Shown: positions 16,576 through 25,023, counted from the stretch's first letter. The stretch is DNA of 46,104 nucleotides from Planctomyces sp. SH-PL62 (GCA_945893075.1 CAMDDX010000012.1:1-46104); one strand, 5' to 3'. Program-made: numbers and translations. Notes: a model not told the origin generated them from the letters alone.

Positions 16576-17814
16576 TCACGCGGGTTCGTCGAGTTTTTGA
16601 AAACGCCACCAACCCACGGCGAAGAACGCCGCCGCGAAACTCAAGAGCATCCCGCAGGAGCGGGCGACCACGGCCGCATTGAGGTGTTCTCGAACCAGAA
16701 GTTGGTCGTAGGCGATCAAGGCCCACGCATGGGGAGTGATCAACCCGATCTGTTGCAGAAGTTGCGGCTGCCAATCGCGAGGCATGAAGCAGCCGCTGAT
16801 GCCGGCCATCGTGATGACCAGGAAATTCGCGTAAGCCGACACTTGCGAATCCGTCCGCGCGAGCGTCGCCACCAGCAGGCCGAGCGAGGTCGCAGCCAGC
16901 GACGTGCAGACGACGACAGGAATCAACCCGGCGGGCAGCGTGCCCCACGACATGCCGAACAACAGCCGCCCAAACACAAACAGCAGAGCGCTCTGCACCA
17001 GCGAGACAATGAAGAAGGGGACCGTCTTTCCCAGCAGCAGTCCCGCGCGTGACACGGGAGCCATCCGCAGCCGGCACAGCGTCCCGATATCCCGCTCGCC
17101 GATGAACGAGCGAGCCATGATGTTCACAAGAAAGAAGGCGAACATCACCGTGTAGGAGGGAACGAGAATTTGATAGACGTTGTCCTTGGCACCAGATGCG
17201 GCGGCCTCCTTCTGCACCGGCGGATTCATCGCTGCGGCGGCCTCGCGACGCTCCAAGAAGTCGGCGCGGCCGTTGTCGATGATGCGCGAGGCCAGTTTGT
17301 TCTTGCGAGTCACATACGGAGCCAGTGATTGCACCGCACTGCCGAAGACCAATTGCCGAACAATCCCCTCGGTGTTCATGAACGAGCCTCGGCAGATGAC
17401 TTCAATGTCGAGACTTTTCAAACCCTCGGACAATTGGCCTTCGTCGAGATACAGGATGTCGGCGACCGTGAGTTCCTCGACGCGTTCTTGAAACTTCGGA
17501 CCGATCGAAATCACGGCCATGAAGATTCCGGTCTCCAGCTTGGCGACAGCCTCTTCACGGTCTACGACGAGCTTGGAATCCAGTCCGTCTTTTGAGCGCA
17601 GGTTCTCCGCAAACTTCGCCGCCAGTTCGCCCGCATCTTCATTGACGATGGCGATCTGAATGAGCTGGTTCTTGTCCTGCATGGTCAGGAACTGACCCGT
17701 CGAGAGACCGAGAATCGTGATGAAGATCAACGGCAAGGCGACCAGAATGAACAACGTCCGCCGATCCCGCTGGAGCAGGCGCAGATCTTTCAAAGTGATT
17801 TGCCAAGCGTTCAT
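16576..17814 (-). CDS. ABC-2 type transporter permease
   Basis: A 412-residue inner-membrane permease. It has one membrane span near the N-terminus (LFILVALPLIFITILGL), a large extracytoplasmic domain of about 170 residues, then a bundle of about five spans from VMFAFFLVNIMARSF to the C-terminus, including an SFIGERDIGTLCRLRMAP coupling segment. This is the layout of ABC-2 exporters of the NatB/YhgE kind. It starts 4 bp after the ATPase gene stop. Together they should export a lipid, polysaccharide or drug-like substrate; the acyltransferase downstream hints at a lipid. Confidence 0.9.
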   Translation of the reverse strand: MNAWQITLKDLRLLQRDRRTLFILVALPLIFITILGLSTGQFLTMQDKNQLIQIAIVNEDAGELAAKFAENLRSKDGLDSKLVVDREEAVAKLETGIFMAVISIGPKFQERVEELTVADILYLDEGQLSEGLKSLDIEVICRGSFMNTEGIVRQLVFGSAVQSLAPYVTRKNKLASRIIDNGRADFLERREAAAAMNPPVQKEAAASGAKDNVYQILVPSYTVMFAFFLVNIMARSFIGERDIGTLCRLRMAPVSRAGLLLGKTVPFFIVSLVQSALLFVFGRLLFGMSWGTLPAGLIPVVVCTSLAATSLGLLVATLARTDSQVSAYANFLVITMAGISGCFMPRDWQPQLLQQIGLITPHAWALIAYDQLLVREHLNAAVVARSCGMLLSFAAAFFAVGWWRFQKLDEPA

Positions 17815-17818
17815 CCCG

Positions 17819-18769
17819 TCAGTCTCTCAAGCTGTTTCCGGTGAGTTTCAGGAACAGCCGCTCCAGGTTGTGTTCTTCGGATTCGATGGACTGCAATTCG
17901 GCTCCGCAGCCGCGCAGCACATCCATGACTTGGCGGAGTTGCTCATCGAGTGCTGCCCGCTCAACGTGCGCATTCAGAGAAAGCGTGACATGGAGTTCGC
18001 CATTCGATGATGGCTGCACTTGGGCGAGTCCGTGCAATCGCTCAATCAGCGCCGCTGACGACGGCGAAATGCTCAGCCGCAGTTCGCGCGGCATGTTGCT
18101 CAACAACTCCGGCAATGTGCCGCACTCCAGCAGCCGGCCATGATCCAAGATCGCTACGCGATGACAGATTGCGGCAACCTCTTCCATGTAGTGGCTCGCG
18201 TACAGCACGCTGACTCCGTCGCGACACAACTGTTTGACGGCATCGAGCAGATGCGACCGCGATTGCGGATCAACGCCCACGGTCGGTTCGTCGAGAATGA
18301 CGAGCCGGGGTTGATGCAGCAGCGCGACGCCAAAATTCAACCGCCGCTGCATTCCTCCCGAAAATGTTTTCACCAGATCGTCCGCGCGGTCCGTCAGACC
18401 TGTAACGTCCAGCACGGCGGCCACTCGCTGCCTCAGCTTGGTCCCGCGCATGCCATAGAGGCCGCCAAAGAACCTGAGATTTTCCAGCGCGGTCAAGTCG
18501 GGATAGATCGCCAGATTCTGCGGCACCATGCCGAGCAGTGCGCGATCTGCGTACTGGTTGGGATCGAAGGGATGTCCTTGAATGCTGATCGACCCGCGAT
18601 CCGGTTTCAGCAATCCGGCGAGCATGGTCATCGTCGTCGTCTTGCCGGCACCGTTTGGTCCCACCAGACCGAAAATCTCTCCTTCAGCGACGTGAAAGCT
18701 CACATCGTCAACGGCGACGACACTTCCGTTAAACGTCTTTCGCAGATGGGAAACTTCTAACAAGCTCAT
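17819..18769 (-). CDS. ABC transporter ATP-binding protein
   Basis: A 316-residue ATPase with Walker A GPNGAGKT (37-44), signature FSGGMQRR (136-143) and Walker B LVILDEP (Asp160-Glu161), plus a C-terminal extension typical of drug/lipid-exporter ATPases. It energises the ABC-2 permease encoded immediately downstream. It starts 16 bp after the kinase-like gene, all in one transcription unit behind leader C. Confidence 0.94.
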   Translation of the reverse strand: MSLLEVSHLRKTFNGSVVAVDDVSFHVAEGEIFGLVGPNGAGKTTTMTMLAGLLKPDRGSISIQGHPFDPNQYADRALLGMVPQNLAIYPDLTALENLRFFGGLYGMRGTKLRQRVAAVLDVTGLTDRADDLVKTFSGGMQRRLNFGVALLHQPRLVILDEPTVGVDPQSRSHLLDAVKQLCRDGVSVLYASHYMEEVAAICHRVAILDHGRLLECGTLPELLSNMPRELRLSISPSSAALIERLHGLAQVQPSSNGELHVTLSLNAHVERAALDEQLRQVMDVLRGCGAELQSIESEEHNLERLFLKLTGNSLRD

Positions 18770-18785
18770 GATCGAGAATCGCTCT

Positions 18786-19622
18786 CTATGACCAGCCCAG
18801 CAGAAAGTGATTCATCACCACCAACATCACGAGCGCCGAGACGCCGACTCGAATGTTGTCGTTGATGCGGGAGGAGACTGATTCCGCGAAGGCACTCACC
18901 ACCGCCGCAGTTCCGGCACAGAGCAATGCGACAGCCCACGACACGCCGGGCCGGGATTCACCCCAGTAATAGAGGGCCGCCATCGGAATTCCGCCGAGCA
19001 GAAAACAGAGCGATCCCGCCCAGGTCTTCTCGCGATTCCAAGGGAGCGTCGGTCCCTTCAGCAGCAGTCCTCCCAACGTGGCCGAGCCATCGCCGAACGC
19101 GATGATCGCAAACACGGCCATGCCGATTTCGAGTTGTCCCGGAAACAGCAGGACCGCGAACATCACGAGCATGGAATACCCGATTGAGGAACACAGACAG
19201 TTCCGTTCTCCGGGTCGAGAAAAGGTCCGGCCGAAATAGCAGCCGGCGATCGCCAGGGTGATGCAATTCATCGAGAGGTAGAGGAGCCACCCCGGCGTCA
19301 GCGGATCGACATGCGGAAGCACCCACAACACGAAGGGGAGCAATCCAGGGGTCATGTGCCACAGTCGCCGCTTGAGTTCTCGCGGCCCCAGACGGTCGGC
19401 CACGGTGCTCCACCAGTGAGTCACCGGAAGGTCGGGCCAGAGAGTCCGGTCGGATGTCACCGACGGCCGGGCTGGGAATGCGAGCCAGTGCTCCGCATAG
19501 CAACGACTGGCTTGTGTTCGGCCGGAGGTCAGCGACGGAACAGCCTCAATACGAGCCGAAAGGCTCGCGTGCGATTCGTAAGGACGGGCAGGAATCAAGG
19601 TGTAGGGGGATGAAACAGACAT
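18786..19622 (-). CDS. CTP-dependent lipid kinase / phosphatidate cytidylyltransferase-like membrane protein
   Basis: A 278-residue polytopic membrane protein with about six spans. The segment FGDGSATLGG, then LPWNREKTWAGS, is the signature of the CdsA/dolichol-kinase/phytol-kinase superfamily, in which CTP donates the phosphate or the cytidylyl group to a lipid. The match to the LPWN-KTWEG pattern favours the polyprenol/phytol kinase branch. I place the start at the ATG at 19622; the open frame upstream runs through leader cassette C and is not coding. First gene of the operon with the ABC exporter and acyltransferase. Confidence 0.8.
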   Translation of the reverse strand: MSVSSPYTLIPARPYESHASLSARIEAVPSLTSGRTQASRCYAEHWLAFPARPSVTSDRTLWPDLPVTHWWSTVADRLGPRELKRRLWHMTPGLLPFVLWVLPHVDPLTPGWLLYLSMNCITLAIAGCYFGRTFSRPGERNCLCSSIGYSMLVMFAVLLFPGQLEIGMAVFAIIAFGDGSATLGGLLLKGPTLPWNREKTWAGSLCFLLGGIPMAALYYWGESRPGVSWAVALLCAGTAAVVSAFAESVSSRINDNIRVGVSALVMLVVMNHFLLGWS

Positions 19623-19689
19623 GGTCGTTGTTCGCTGCAAGAACACTTGAACCGAGACCCTCCGTTGTCTTGCGGGCGCTGAGTCGCGC

Positions 19690-19740
19690 AAAAAAAAAGC
19701 CGACGTGGTCAAAACCCCTGAAGGTTTCATCCACGTCGGC
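19690..19740 (-). terminator. Intrinsic terminator of leader C
   Basis: GCCGACGTGG/CCACGTCGGC stem with a long T-tract on the minus strand, preceding the start codon at 19622. Confidence 0.85.
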
Positions 19741-19905
19741 TTACTCTTCAGCCAGCCCCCCGGCACGACCGGGTTGCCTTTCAATGAGTCTTCCGAAATT
19801 TGAATTCGATGATCTGCTGGAGCCGATCTTCAAGATCTCAAACAGGCTCCGTTAGCGGGCATCATAACCATGCGGAACGCAGAAAGCGCATCAATTCTTT
19901 TTTGC
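19690..19905 (-). promoter_or_regulatory. Leader cassette C upstream of lipid-kinase/ABC operon
   Basis: Minus-strand order: TATGAT (19861-19866), hairpin 1 (GGAGCC/GGCTCC), ATTTCGGAAGACTCATTGA, GGCAACCCGG, hairpin 2 (CCCGGT-CGT-GCCGGG, one G-U pair), GAAGAGTAAGCC, terminator. The upstream -35-side block is less like the other copies. The T-tract ends 68 bp before the ATG. Confidence 0.8.
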
Positions 19906-19965
19906 ATTTGGTCAATCTCGAACCATTGGTTGACGACGGCCATCGACCAGCCGCCTGACCCTCGA

Positions 19966-20616
19966 TCACAGGCTGCCACAGACTTGGATCTTCAACTCCA
20001 CTTGGTGGGACTCCAAGTCCGAGTTCTTCATCGCCTCCATCACCACCGCCAGAACCAGTTGCCGAACGTGGTATGTCCCCGACCGGCCATGCACGATGAT
20101 ACGTCCCTCGATGGTCTCAACGCGTAATCGGTGGATGCGCCCGCCGGTTTTCTTCGCGATGAGGTTTTCCAAACGGAGGTTTTGCTCCTCGCAATGACTG
20201 CGCGACGTGTGCTTTTCGAGCAACATGTGAAGTCTCCTGACCAATTGCGCGGGTAACAGCGGCTTGGGATGAAAGGCGCTGATCGGAAAACACGAGATGT
20301 TGTCCAAAACCAGCAGATCACTGCACGAGGTCAAGATCATCACCGGCACGGTGGCAAGACCGAGAACGTCGTGCATCATCGCGAGCACGCCGTCGCCGCC
20401 CCCCCAGGGCAACTGCGGTTCCAGCACGAGCACATCCGGTGCTTGTTCGCGCAGCCGATCAACACACTCCAAACCATTGGGTGCCGTGACGATTTCAAAG
20501 CCTGCCCGTGAATGTTCGCGGTATTCCGCCATCAGAGATTCATCGGGGTCCGCAATCAAAACTCGAATGTCCTTTGAACCAAGCGACCGCGACTGAGCAA
20601 CTACTCCATTATTCAT
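19966..20616 (-). CDS. Atypical response regulator with BON-like C-terminal domain
   Basis: A 216-residue protein. Residues 15-135 are a receiver domain with an acidic pocket (ADPDES) and the conserved lysine (FHPKP), but the phospho-acceptor position is Glu66 (VLVLEPQLPWGG), which mimics a phosphorylated aspartate. Residues 155-210 (GGRIHRLRVE, IIVHGRSGTYHVRQL) resemble a BON-type domain, which usually binds membranes or other proteins. The output may therefore be constitutive. It is the last gene behind the methyltransferase and two small proteins on the same strand. Confidence 0.8.
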   Translation of the reverse strand: MNNGVVAQSRSLGSKDIRVLIADPDESLMAEYREHSRAGFEIVTAPNGLECVDRLREQAPDVLVLEPQLPWGGGDGVLAMMHDVLGLATVPVMILTSCSDLLVLDNISCFPISAFHPKPLLPAQLVRRLHMLLEKHTSRSHCEEQNLRLENLIAKKTGGRIHRLRVETIEGRIIVHGRSGTYHVRQLVLAVVMEAMKNSDLESHQVELKIQVCGSL

Positions 20617-20694
20617 AACAAAATGATTTCCCGTTGAAGTGTGTCCGTTCCCAACGCGGGCGAACCGCGACCAAGTATGTCCGATTCGGGTGGC

Positions 20695-20988
20695 CTAAGA
20701 TTTGAGTCGAGCGGCCTCTTTCTCTTCGTCCCGCTTCACGAGCTCTTTGATCTTTTTCTCCTCCCATTTCTTAGCCACACCGCCACCGAACACCTGAAAA
20801 GCGTTCAGCAGCAGCCCGGCCCCCCAGCCCATGAGAACCCAGTGGACCCAGAGCTTGTCCGGCTGTGTGACCAGGTTCAGCGTGACCAGGCCTGCGTTCA
20901 CGACCACATACGCGGCAAGATGGATCCAAAACTCCTTTAACTTCTGCACCTGCTTGGTCGCCATCTGATAGCGTTCTGTCTCTGTCAT
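20695..20988 (-). CDS. 2TM-domain small membrane protein
   Basis: A 97-residue protein of the 2TM family. Two hydrophobic helices (about 24-42 and 49-67), the first preceded by KLKEFWIHLAAYVVVN, are followed by a charged tail ending KWEEKKIKELVKRDEEKE. The family is of unknown function and is often fused to or beside histidine kinases. AGGAG lies before the ATG. Confidence 0.85.
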   Translation of the reverse strand: MTETERYQMATKQVQKLKEFWIHLAAYVVVNAGLVTLNLVTQPDKLWVHWVLMGWGAGLLLNAFQVFGGGVAKKWEEKKIKELVKRDEEKEAARLKS

Positions 20989-21053
20989 GATCTTTCTCCT
21001 GTTCCTTGGGGAAATGTGCGAACGAGGGTCGGCGGACTGGCTGAGTTCCGCGC

Positions 21054-21341
21054 CTACTGAAATTTCGCAGTGGTGCTGTTCAATACGCCTCTCAGATCTT
21101 GCCAGTCACTCTCTAAGCTGATTTTGAAACTCTCCCACTTTTCCGCAGTGGCCTGCTGCACTTCGCGCAGACTTTCGTGAACGGTCTTGCGTTGGATGTG
21201 CAACGATCGCAGATGGTCGTAATACGGAATCATCGGCTCTGCCCTGGCCATGTCTGCTTTGGCCTCGAGTTGCTTGATCTCCGCATCCCACAGACTGAGT
21301 TGAGCCTCGTGCTCCTCCACGTAGACTTCTTTCAGTCCCAT
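21054..21341 (-). CDS. Small coiled-coil protein of unknown function
   Basis: A 95-residue, almost wholly helical protein without membrane segments. Heptad-like hydrophobic spacing runs through SLWDAEIKQLEAKADMARAE and the C-terminal half. I do not recognise a named family. AAGGGGC precedes the ATG. It lies between the methyltransferase and the 2TM protein, with 27- and 65-bp gaps, so it is probably co-transcribed from leader D. Confidence 0.75.
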   Translation of the reverse strand: MGLKEVYVEEHEAQLSLWDAEIKQLEAKADMARAEPMIPYYDHLRSLHIQRKTVHESLREVQQATAEKWESFKISLESDWQDLRGVLNSTTAKFQ

Positions 21342-21368
21342 GATGGTTGCCCCTTCTTTGTTGAGCGA

Positions 21369-22322
21369 TCACATTTTCTTGAACACGAACGCCATGTATT
21401 TCGAGTAGCTGTGAACGTGGGCATGAGCTTGGACCGCGTCCGAGACGTCTTTCCAATCCGCCCGTGAGAACGACCGGTAGAGCGGGTTCTTCCACTGCAA
21501 AAACCGCCGGCCCCAGTCCGAGTTACCCAAGGTTGAAAGAACCTGAAACAAACCCTGGATGGGACGAGTGACTCGATGGCTCCAGTCACTGCTCGACAAT
21601 AGATGGAATCCCAAATCGCCCGCCACACGTTCGTACTCAGGGACCGAGAAGAGATCACTCCACTGCCAGATGTCGCGGACAATTTGTGTATCCGGATCGT
21701 CGCGATGACTTCGATCCGCGTCCGTGTTCCAGGCAAAATCGACGACGATCAATCGCCCGCCGGGACGCAACACTCGGTGGGCTTCACGCAAAAACTGCTC
21801 TCGGTCGGGGAAGTGAAAGGCCGCCTCCAGGCACATCACTCGGTCGAAAGAAGCATCCGGGAAATCGAGGTGCATCGCATCGCCCGACACGTACGACAAC
21901 TTGTCGACTTGACCGAAGAGCGTTCTCGCGACTTGCACGTTTTCATTCAGCAAATCCAACCCGACGACCGTCGCCTGAGGAAACAGGCAATGCACGATGA
22001 ATGAGCTTTTCCCGCGGCCACAAGCGACATCGAGAACCTTGTGATGCCACCCGATTTCCAGCAAATCCAGTGACCGAAGCACCAGACGCCGCTGCGCCAT
22101 TTCCAGATTGGCCACCACGTTCAGGAACGCCAGCGGGCCACGAAACGTGTAGTAGCCGAGGTTCATCAGCGACGGTCCCCACGTCTCCATTCGCAACAGG
22201 CGAAAGACGACATTGGAACCGTCATAAGAAGTTTGCACGTTCATCGGCGAGGCACGCCGGGAATCCGCGAGGGAACGCTCGGTAAGAACATCAGCGACGA
22301 TGAATTCTGTGGCAACGGACAT
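21369..22322 (-). CDS. SAM-dependent methyltransferase
   Basis: A 317-residue class I methyltransferase. SAM-binding motif I is VLDVACGRG (96-104); the acidic end of strand 2 is VVGLDLLNENV; the post-motif segment is DASFDRVMCLEAAFHF, followed by HRVLRPGGRL. The overall pattern is that of the UbiE/sterol/tocopherol methyltransferase-like group acting on small or lipid substrates. AGGGAA lies upstream of the ATG at 22322; the longer open frame extends into leader cassette D and is not coding. First gene of a unit with three small or regulatory proteins. Confidence 0.88.
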   Translation of the reverse strand: MSVATEFIVADVLTERSLADSRRASPMNVQTSYDGSNVVFRLLRMETWGPSLMNLGYYTFRGPLAFLNVVANLEMAQRRLVLRSLDLLEIGWHHKVLDVACGRGKSSFIVHCLFPQATVVGLDLLNENVQVARTLFGQVDKLSYVSGDAMHLDFPDASFDRVMCLEAAFHFPDREQFLREAHRVLRPGGRLIVVDFAWNTDADRSHRDDPDTQIVRDIWQWSDLFSVPEYERVAGDLGFHLLSSSDWSHRVTRPIQGLFQVLSTLGNSDWGRRFLQWKNPLYRSFSRADWKDVSDAVQAHAHVHSYSKYMAFVFKKM

Positions 22323-22411
22323 GAAGGATTCCCTGATGAGAGATGGTGATTCGCGGCGGCGGATTCCGCGTGCAATTCCGGAGATGGCCCAAGACTTCGA
22401 TCGAGACACGG

Positions 22412-22465
22412 CAAAAAAAAAGCCGACGTGTGGGGAACACCCGCAGGTGTTTTCCACACGTCGGC
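22412..22465 (-). terminator. Intrinsic terminator of leader D
   Basis: GCCGACGTGTGG/CCACACGTCGGC stem with inner GAACAC-type pairing, then nine T residues on the minus strand, 90 bp before the methyltransferase ATG. Confidence 0.85.
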
Positions 22466-22650
22466 TTACTCACTAACAAGCCCCCCTGACCTCGGTCCCA
22501 ATCAGACCCTCGGCCGGGTTGCCCTTTATTCAGTCGTCCGACGACTTCAACTCATTCACTTGGACGGGCGGCGTTCAAAACTCTCGACGCCGTCCCGCAC
22601 CATCGTGCTTACTGCGGAGATGACAATAACAAGATCACGACGAAACAGTA
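22413..22650 (-). promoter_or_regulatory. Leader cassette D upstream of methyltransferase operon
   Basis: The most diverged full copy, and so the most informative. Hairpin 1 is CGGCGT/ACGCCG instead of GGAGCC/GGCTCC, a fully compensated change. Hairpin 2 is lengthened (GGCC/GGTC and inner GGTC/GACC pairs). The block before it is GTCGGACGACTGAAT followed by GGGCAACCCGG. The terminator stem is extended to GCCGACGTGTGG/CCACACGTCGGC. The promoter-like block of the other copies is hard to see here. Confidence 0.75.
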
Positions 22651-22814
22651 ACTGCTCAACACGCACGTTGTCCGACACGTTGAGCGAGACATCAGGTGGC
22701 TTCGCTTGGCGATGACACGAATGTGTCGCTGGGGTTCTCCAGGTTGTGAGCTAATTCAAACGCCAAATGAGTGATCGCCGTCTTCTCGACCATCTCTTTG
22801 AGCTCTCGGTCCTG

Positions 22815-23246
22815 TCAGGTCTTCATCCCCATCTGATTGCAAACCAGCGTGAGCATTTGCAGGATCTTCGTACTCTCTTGCTCGGACAGCAAACCGATCT
22901 GCAGATTCAGGTGTGCCCAATGCTCGGCCTGGTGAGCCTGCCGCCTCTGGGTCATCAAGACGAAGGTGGAGAGGAAGACCGCTTCCAAGGCGACGAGCAG
23001 CGCCAGGAAGCAAAACGGGTAAGGATCGAATGGGCGAAGTGGGGTCAGCCCCGTGTTGATCGCCACCCAGGCGGCAGTTCCAACAACTTGGGCAACCGCG
23101 AAGGTGATACTCCCGGCGTAGCGGCTGATGGTTGCGCCGATGCGATCAACATGGGAACGCTGTCGCACGAATTCCTGTTCGATCTGGGAAATCGTCCGAA
23201 TGTTGACCTTAGCACTCCCGGAGAGTTTCGGAGGTGATTCACTCAT
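22815..23246 (-). CDS. DUF1003 membrane protein with in-frame TGA
   Basis: A 143-residue DUF1003 protein as read, with two membrane spans (about 48-66 and 80-99) and the NLQIGLLSEQESTK segment. The TGA at 22815-22817 comes too early. The same frame continues for 40 sense codons to a stop at 22692-22694 and encodes QDRELKEMVEKTAITHLAFE, which looks like the usual family C-terminus. Either a recent nonsense mutation, a sequencing error or readthrough would explain it. AAGGGA precedes the ATG. Function of the family is unknown. It follows the DUF1499 gene by 1 bp. Confidence 0.85.
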   Translation of the reverse strand: MSESPPKLSGSAKVNIRTISQIEQEFVRQRSHVDRIGATISRYAGSITFAVAQVVGTAAWVAINTGLTPLRPFDPYPFCFLALLVALEAVFLSTFVLMTQRRQAHQAEHWAHLNLQIGLLSEQESTKILQMLTLVCNQMGMKT

Positions 23247-23247
23247 T

Positions 23248-23973
23248 TCAGTCCCTTGAATTCAGACGGGCCAGGTAGGCGTCGATTCTGCGAGCATTGG
23301 TCCCGACATCGCTTTTCCCCACGCGCGACACCGAACGCACATCAATGCGACTTCCCGTCGGTGAGGGTGTGAGTCGCACGACGACATCATCCTTGAAGCC
23401 AAACCAGAGCGTGGTGTCGGTCGCCTCGATCCGCAGCGACTGCGGATCGGAGGCCACGATCTTCCAACCCATGTCTTTGGCCGCCTGCAACGCTCGTGGA
23501 AAGGCCGCAGCGGGTGAACCGCTCACCATGCCGGGCTTGAGATCCGGGTAGCCCTCTTTCTGTTGCTGGGCGAGTTCCGGCCCACCGTACTCGGCGGGAT
23601 TTTCAGAGCCGGCGCGAAGCGGCAGGACGGCCACGAATAACGGCGGATGCTCGGTGTCGGTCGTGATGTCGTGGATGTACGGCACGCTCGCCAAATTGTG
23701 TTTCCATTGCAGCGTCAGTCCCAGCACACAACCGCCGATGACGATGCCGATGAGCGCGGGATTCATCCCTTGTGGGAACACTTTCCATTGCCAGAGCGCC
23801 AAACCAACGAGGCTCACAACAACGCCCGCCAGACTGATCAACCCGGCCCCCTTCACCACGCTGATCCCAGTCTTGAACCCCCACATGCCCAAACGATAGC
23901 CCGGTCCCGAAGCACCGAGACCAAGCAGACTGATCACCGACAGGGTCAACCCCAAGCAGCTTACGTAATTCAT
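23248..23973 (-). CDS. DUF1499 membrane protein
   Basis: A 241-residue protein with four predicted membrane spans in the first 100 residues and a C-terminal DUF1499 domain (about 140-240; TTLWFGFKDDVVVRL, IDVRSVSRVGKSDVG, NARRIDAYLARL). The family is widespread and uncharacterised. I start at the ATG at 23973, which has an ideal AAAGGAGAT site; upstream codons overlap the lipoprotein gene. Tight spacing to both neighbours indicates an operon. Confidence 0.88.
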   Translation of the reverse strand: MNYVSCLGLTLSVISLLGLGASGPGYRLGMWGFKTGISVVKGAGLISLAGVVVSLVGLALWQWKVFPQGMNPALIGIVIGGCVLGLTLQWKHNLASVPYIHDITTDTEHPPLFVAVLPLRAGSENPAEYGGPELAQQQKEGYPDLKPGMVSGSPAAAFPRALQAAKDMGWKIVASDPQSLRIEATDTTLWFGFKDDVVVRLTPSPTGSRIDVRSVSRVGKSDVGTNARRIDAYLARLNSRD

Positions 23974-23995
23974 CGCGATCTCCTTTTTCGGAATG

Positions 23996-24841
23996 TCATG
24001 GTTTTCTGCTGTGCTCCAACACAAACGGCACGGTGAAGACCGATCCGCCGCGTTGGAACTGGCCCCACGCCTTGTAAATGCCGGGCTTGGGGAAGTGAGC
24101 CGCGAATTCGACCGCTCCTTCGGGAGCAGTCTTGGATTCGCTGAGCGGGTGCGCGTGGACGTATTCGCGACCGTCCGCGCTGATGATGACGAGATGCCCC
24201 ATCGCTCCGAGATACGGCTGCAAGTCGTCGACCGGTTTGTCGCTTGCATCGACGAGATGAAATCGTACGGTCGTTTCCTGATCTCGCGGTTGGATGGCGA
24301 TGTGAGCCTTGATCTCCCCCACGGCAACTTCGTTGGAAGCGTTCGGCACAAGCGTCACTGCCGGTTCGTCATCACCGGCTACGACAAGTTCGCCCGCCGC
24401 CAGCCCCGGCGATTTGCCTTGCGGCTGATGGTCGGCAAACAGTCGATACTTGCCAGCCTTCGGAAACGCGAACTCGATCGTGATCATTCCCGAAGCATCC
24501 ACCTCCGGGTGCAGGTGCGCGAACTCATCGAGTCCCTCGCGCACGACAATCAGATGCACGAGCTTTTCATGCAGCACGTCAAACGTCTTGATCGGCGTGC
24601 GGTCGTCGTCCTGAATCTGCAACACGAGTTTCGTGGGTGATCCCGCCTGAGGCTGCGACGGTTCGGTTTCCACCACCAGCTTACGCTGCGTGACCGCATT
24701 CATTTTCATGTTTTTATGGCCGCCCGGATTGCCGTGGCCGCCATGATTCATGGCCGGAGCTTTCGACGCCGGCATGTCGTCATGTTTGCCTCCGCATCCG
24801 AACGCGCTGGCGATCAAACCAAACGTGAACCAAACTCGCAT
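23996..24841 (-). CDS. His/Met-rich lipoprotein, putative copper-related periplasmic protein
   Basis: A 281-residue secreted lipoprotein: signal peptide MRVWFTFGLIASAFGC ends in a lipobox with the cysteine at residue 16. A His/Met/Gly-rich stretch follows (MNHGGHGNPGGHKNMKM), the kind of sequence that binds copper. Two beta-rich modules come next, with HLHPEVDASG and AGKYRLFADHQP in the first and GREYVHAHPLS and PGIYKAWGQFQ in the second. I chose the ATG at 24841, with AAGGAG upstream, over one 14 codons earlier. First gene of the DUF1499/DUF1003 operon. Copper binding is inference from composition. Confidence 0.78.
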   Translation of the reverse strand: MRVWFTFGLIASAFGCGGKHDDMPASKAPAMNHGGHGNPGGHKNMKMNAVTQRKLVVETEPSQPQAGSPTKLVLQIQDDDRTPIKTFDVLHEKLVHLIVVREGLDEFAHLHPEVDASGMITIEFAFPKAGKYRLFADHQPQGKSPGLAAGELVVAGDDEPAVTLVPNASNEVAVGEIKAHIAIQPRDQETTVRFHLVDASDKPVDDLQPYLGAMGHLVIISADGREYVHAHPLSESKTAPEGAVEFAAHFPKPGIYKAWGQFQRGGSVFTVPFVLEHSRKP

Positions 24842-24901
24842 GATGTGCTCCTTCAATGAGGGTTGCTCCATTTTTGGATTCATGATTCTCTGACCCGCAA
24901 A

Positions 24902-25001
24902 TCAGCCGCAGGGCGCTAGCCCCGGTTGGTGTGACGTGAACTCTGACCCGCAAATCAGCCCCGGTTGGTGTGACGTGAACCGGGGCTAGCGCCCTGCGGC
25001 T
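24902..25001. repeat. GGCGCTAGCC-type palindrome with internal duplication
   Basis: Left arm 24902-24927 and right arm 24977-25001 as in the copies at 7811 and 10102. The spacer carries a direct duplication of CCCCGGTTGGTGTGACGTGA, suggesting a slipped or repaired copy. Confidence 0.85.
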
Positions 25002-25023
25002 CATTTCATTTACGAGACAGAGC

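Noticed and set aside
19622..19784. N-terminal extensions of the lipid-kinase, methyltransferase and YTV proteins into their leaders
   Set aside because: The extra codons lie in terminator hairpins and T-tracts. Better starts with family-consistent N-termini exist downstream.
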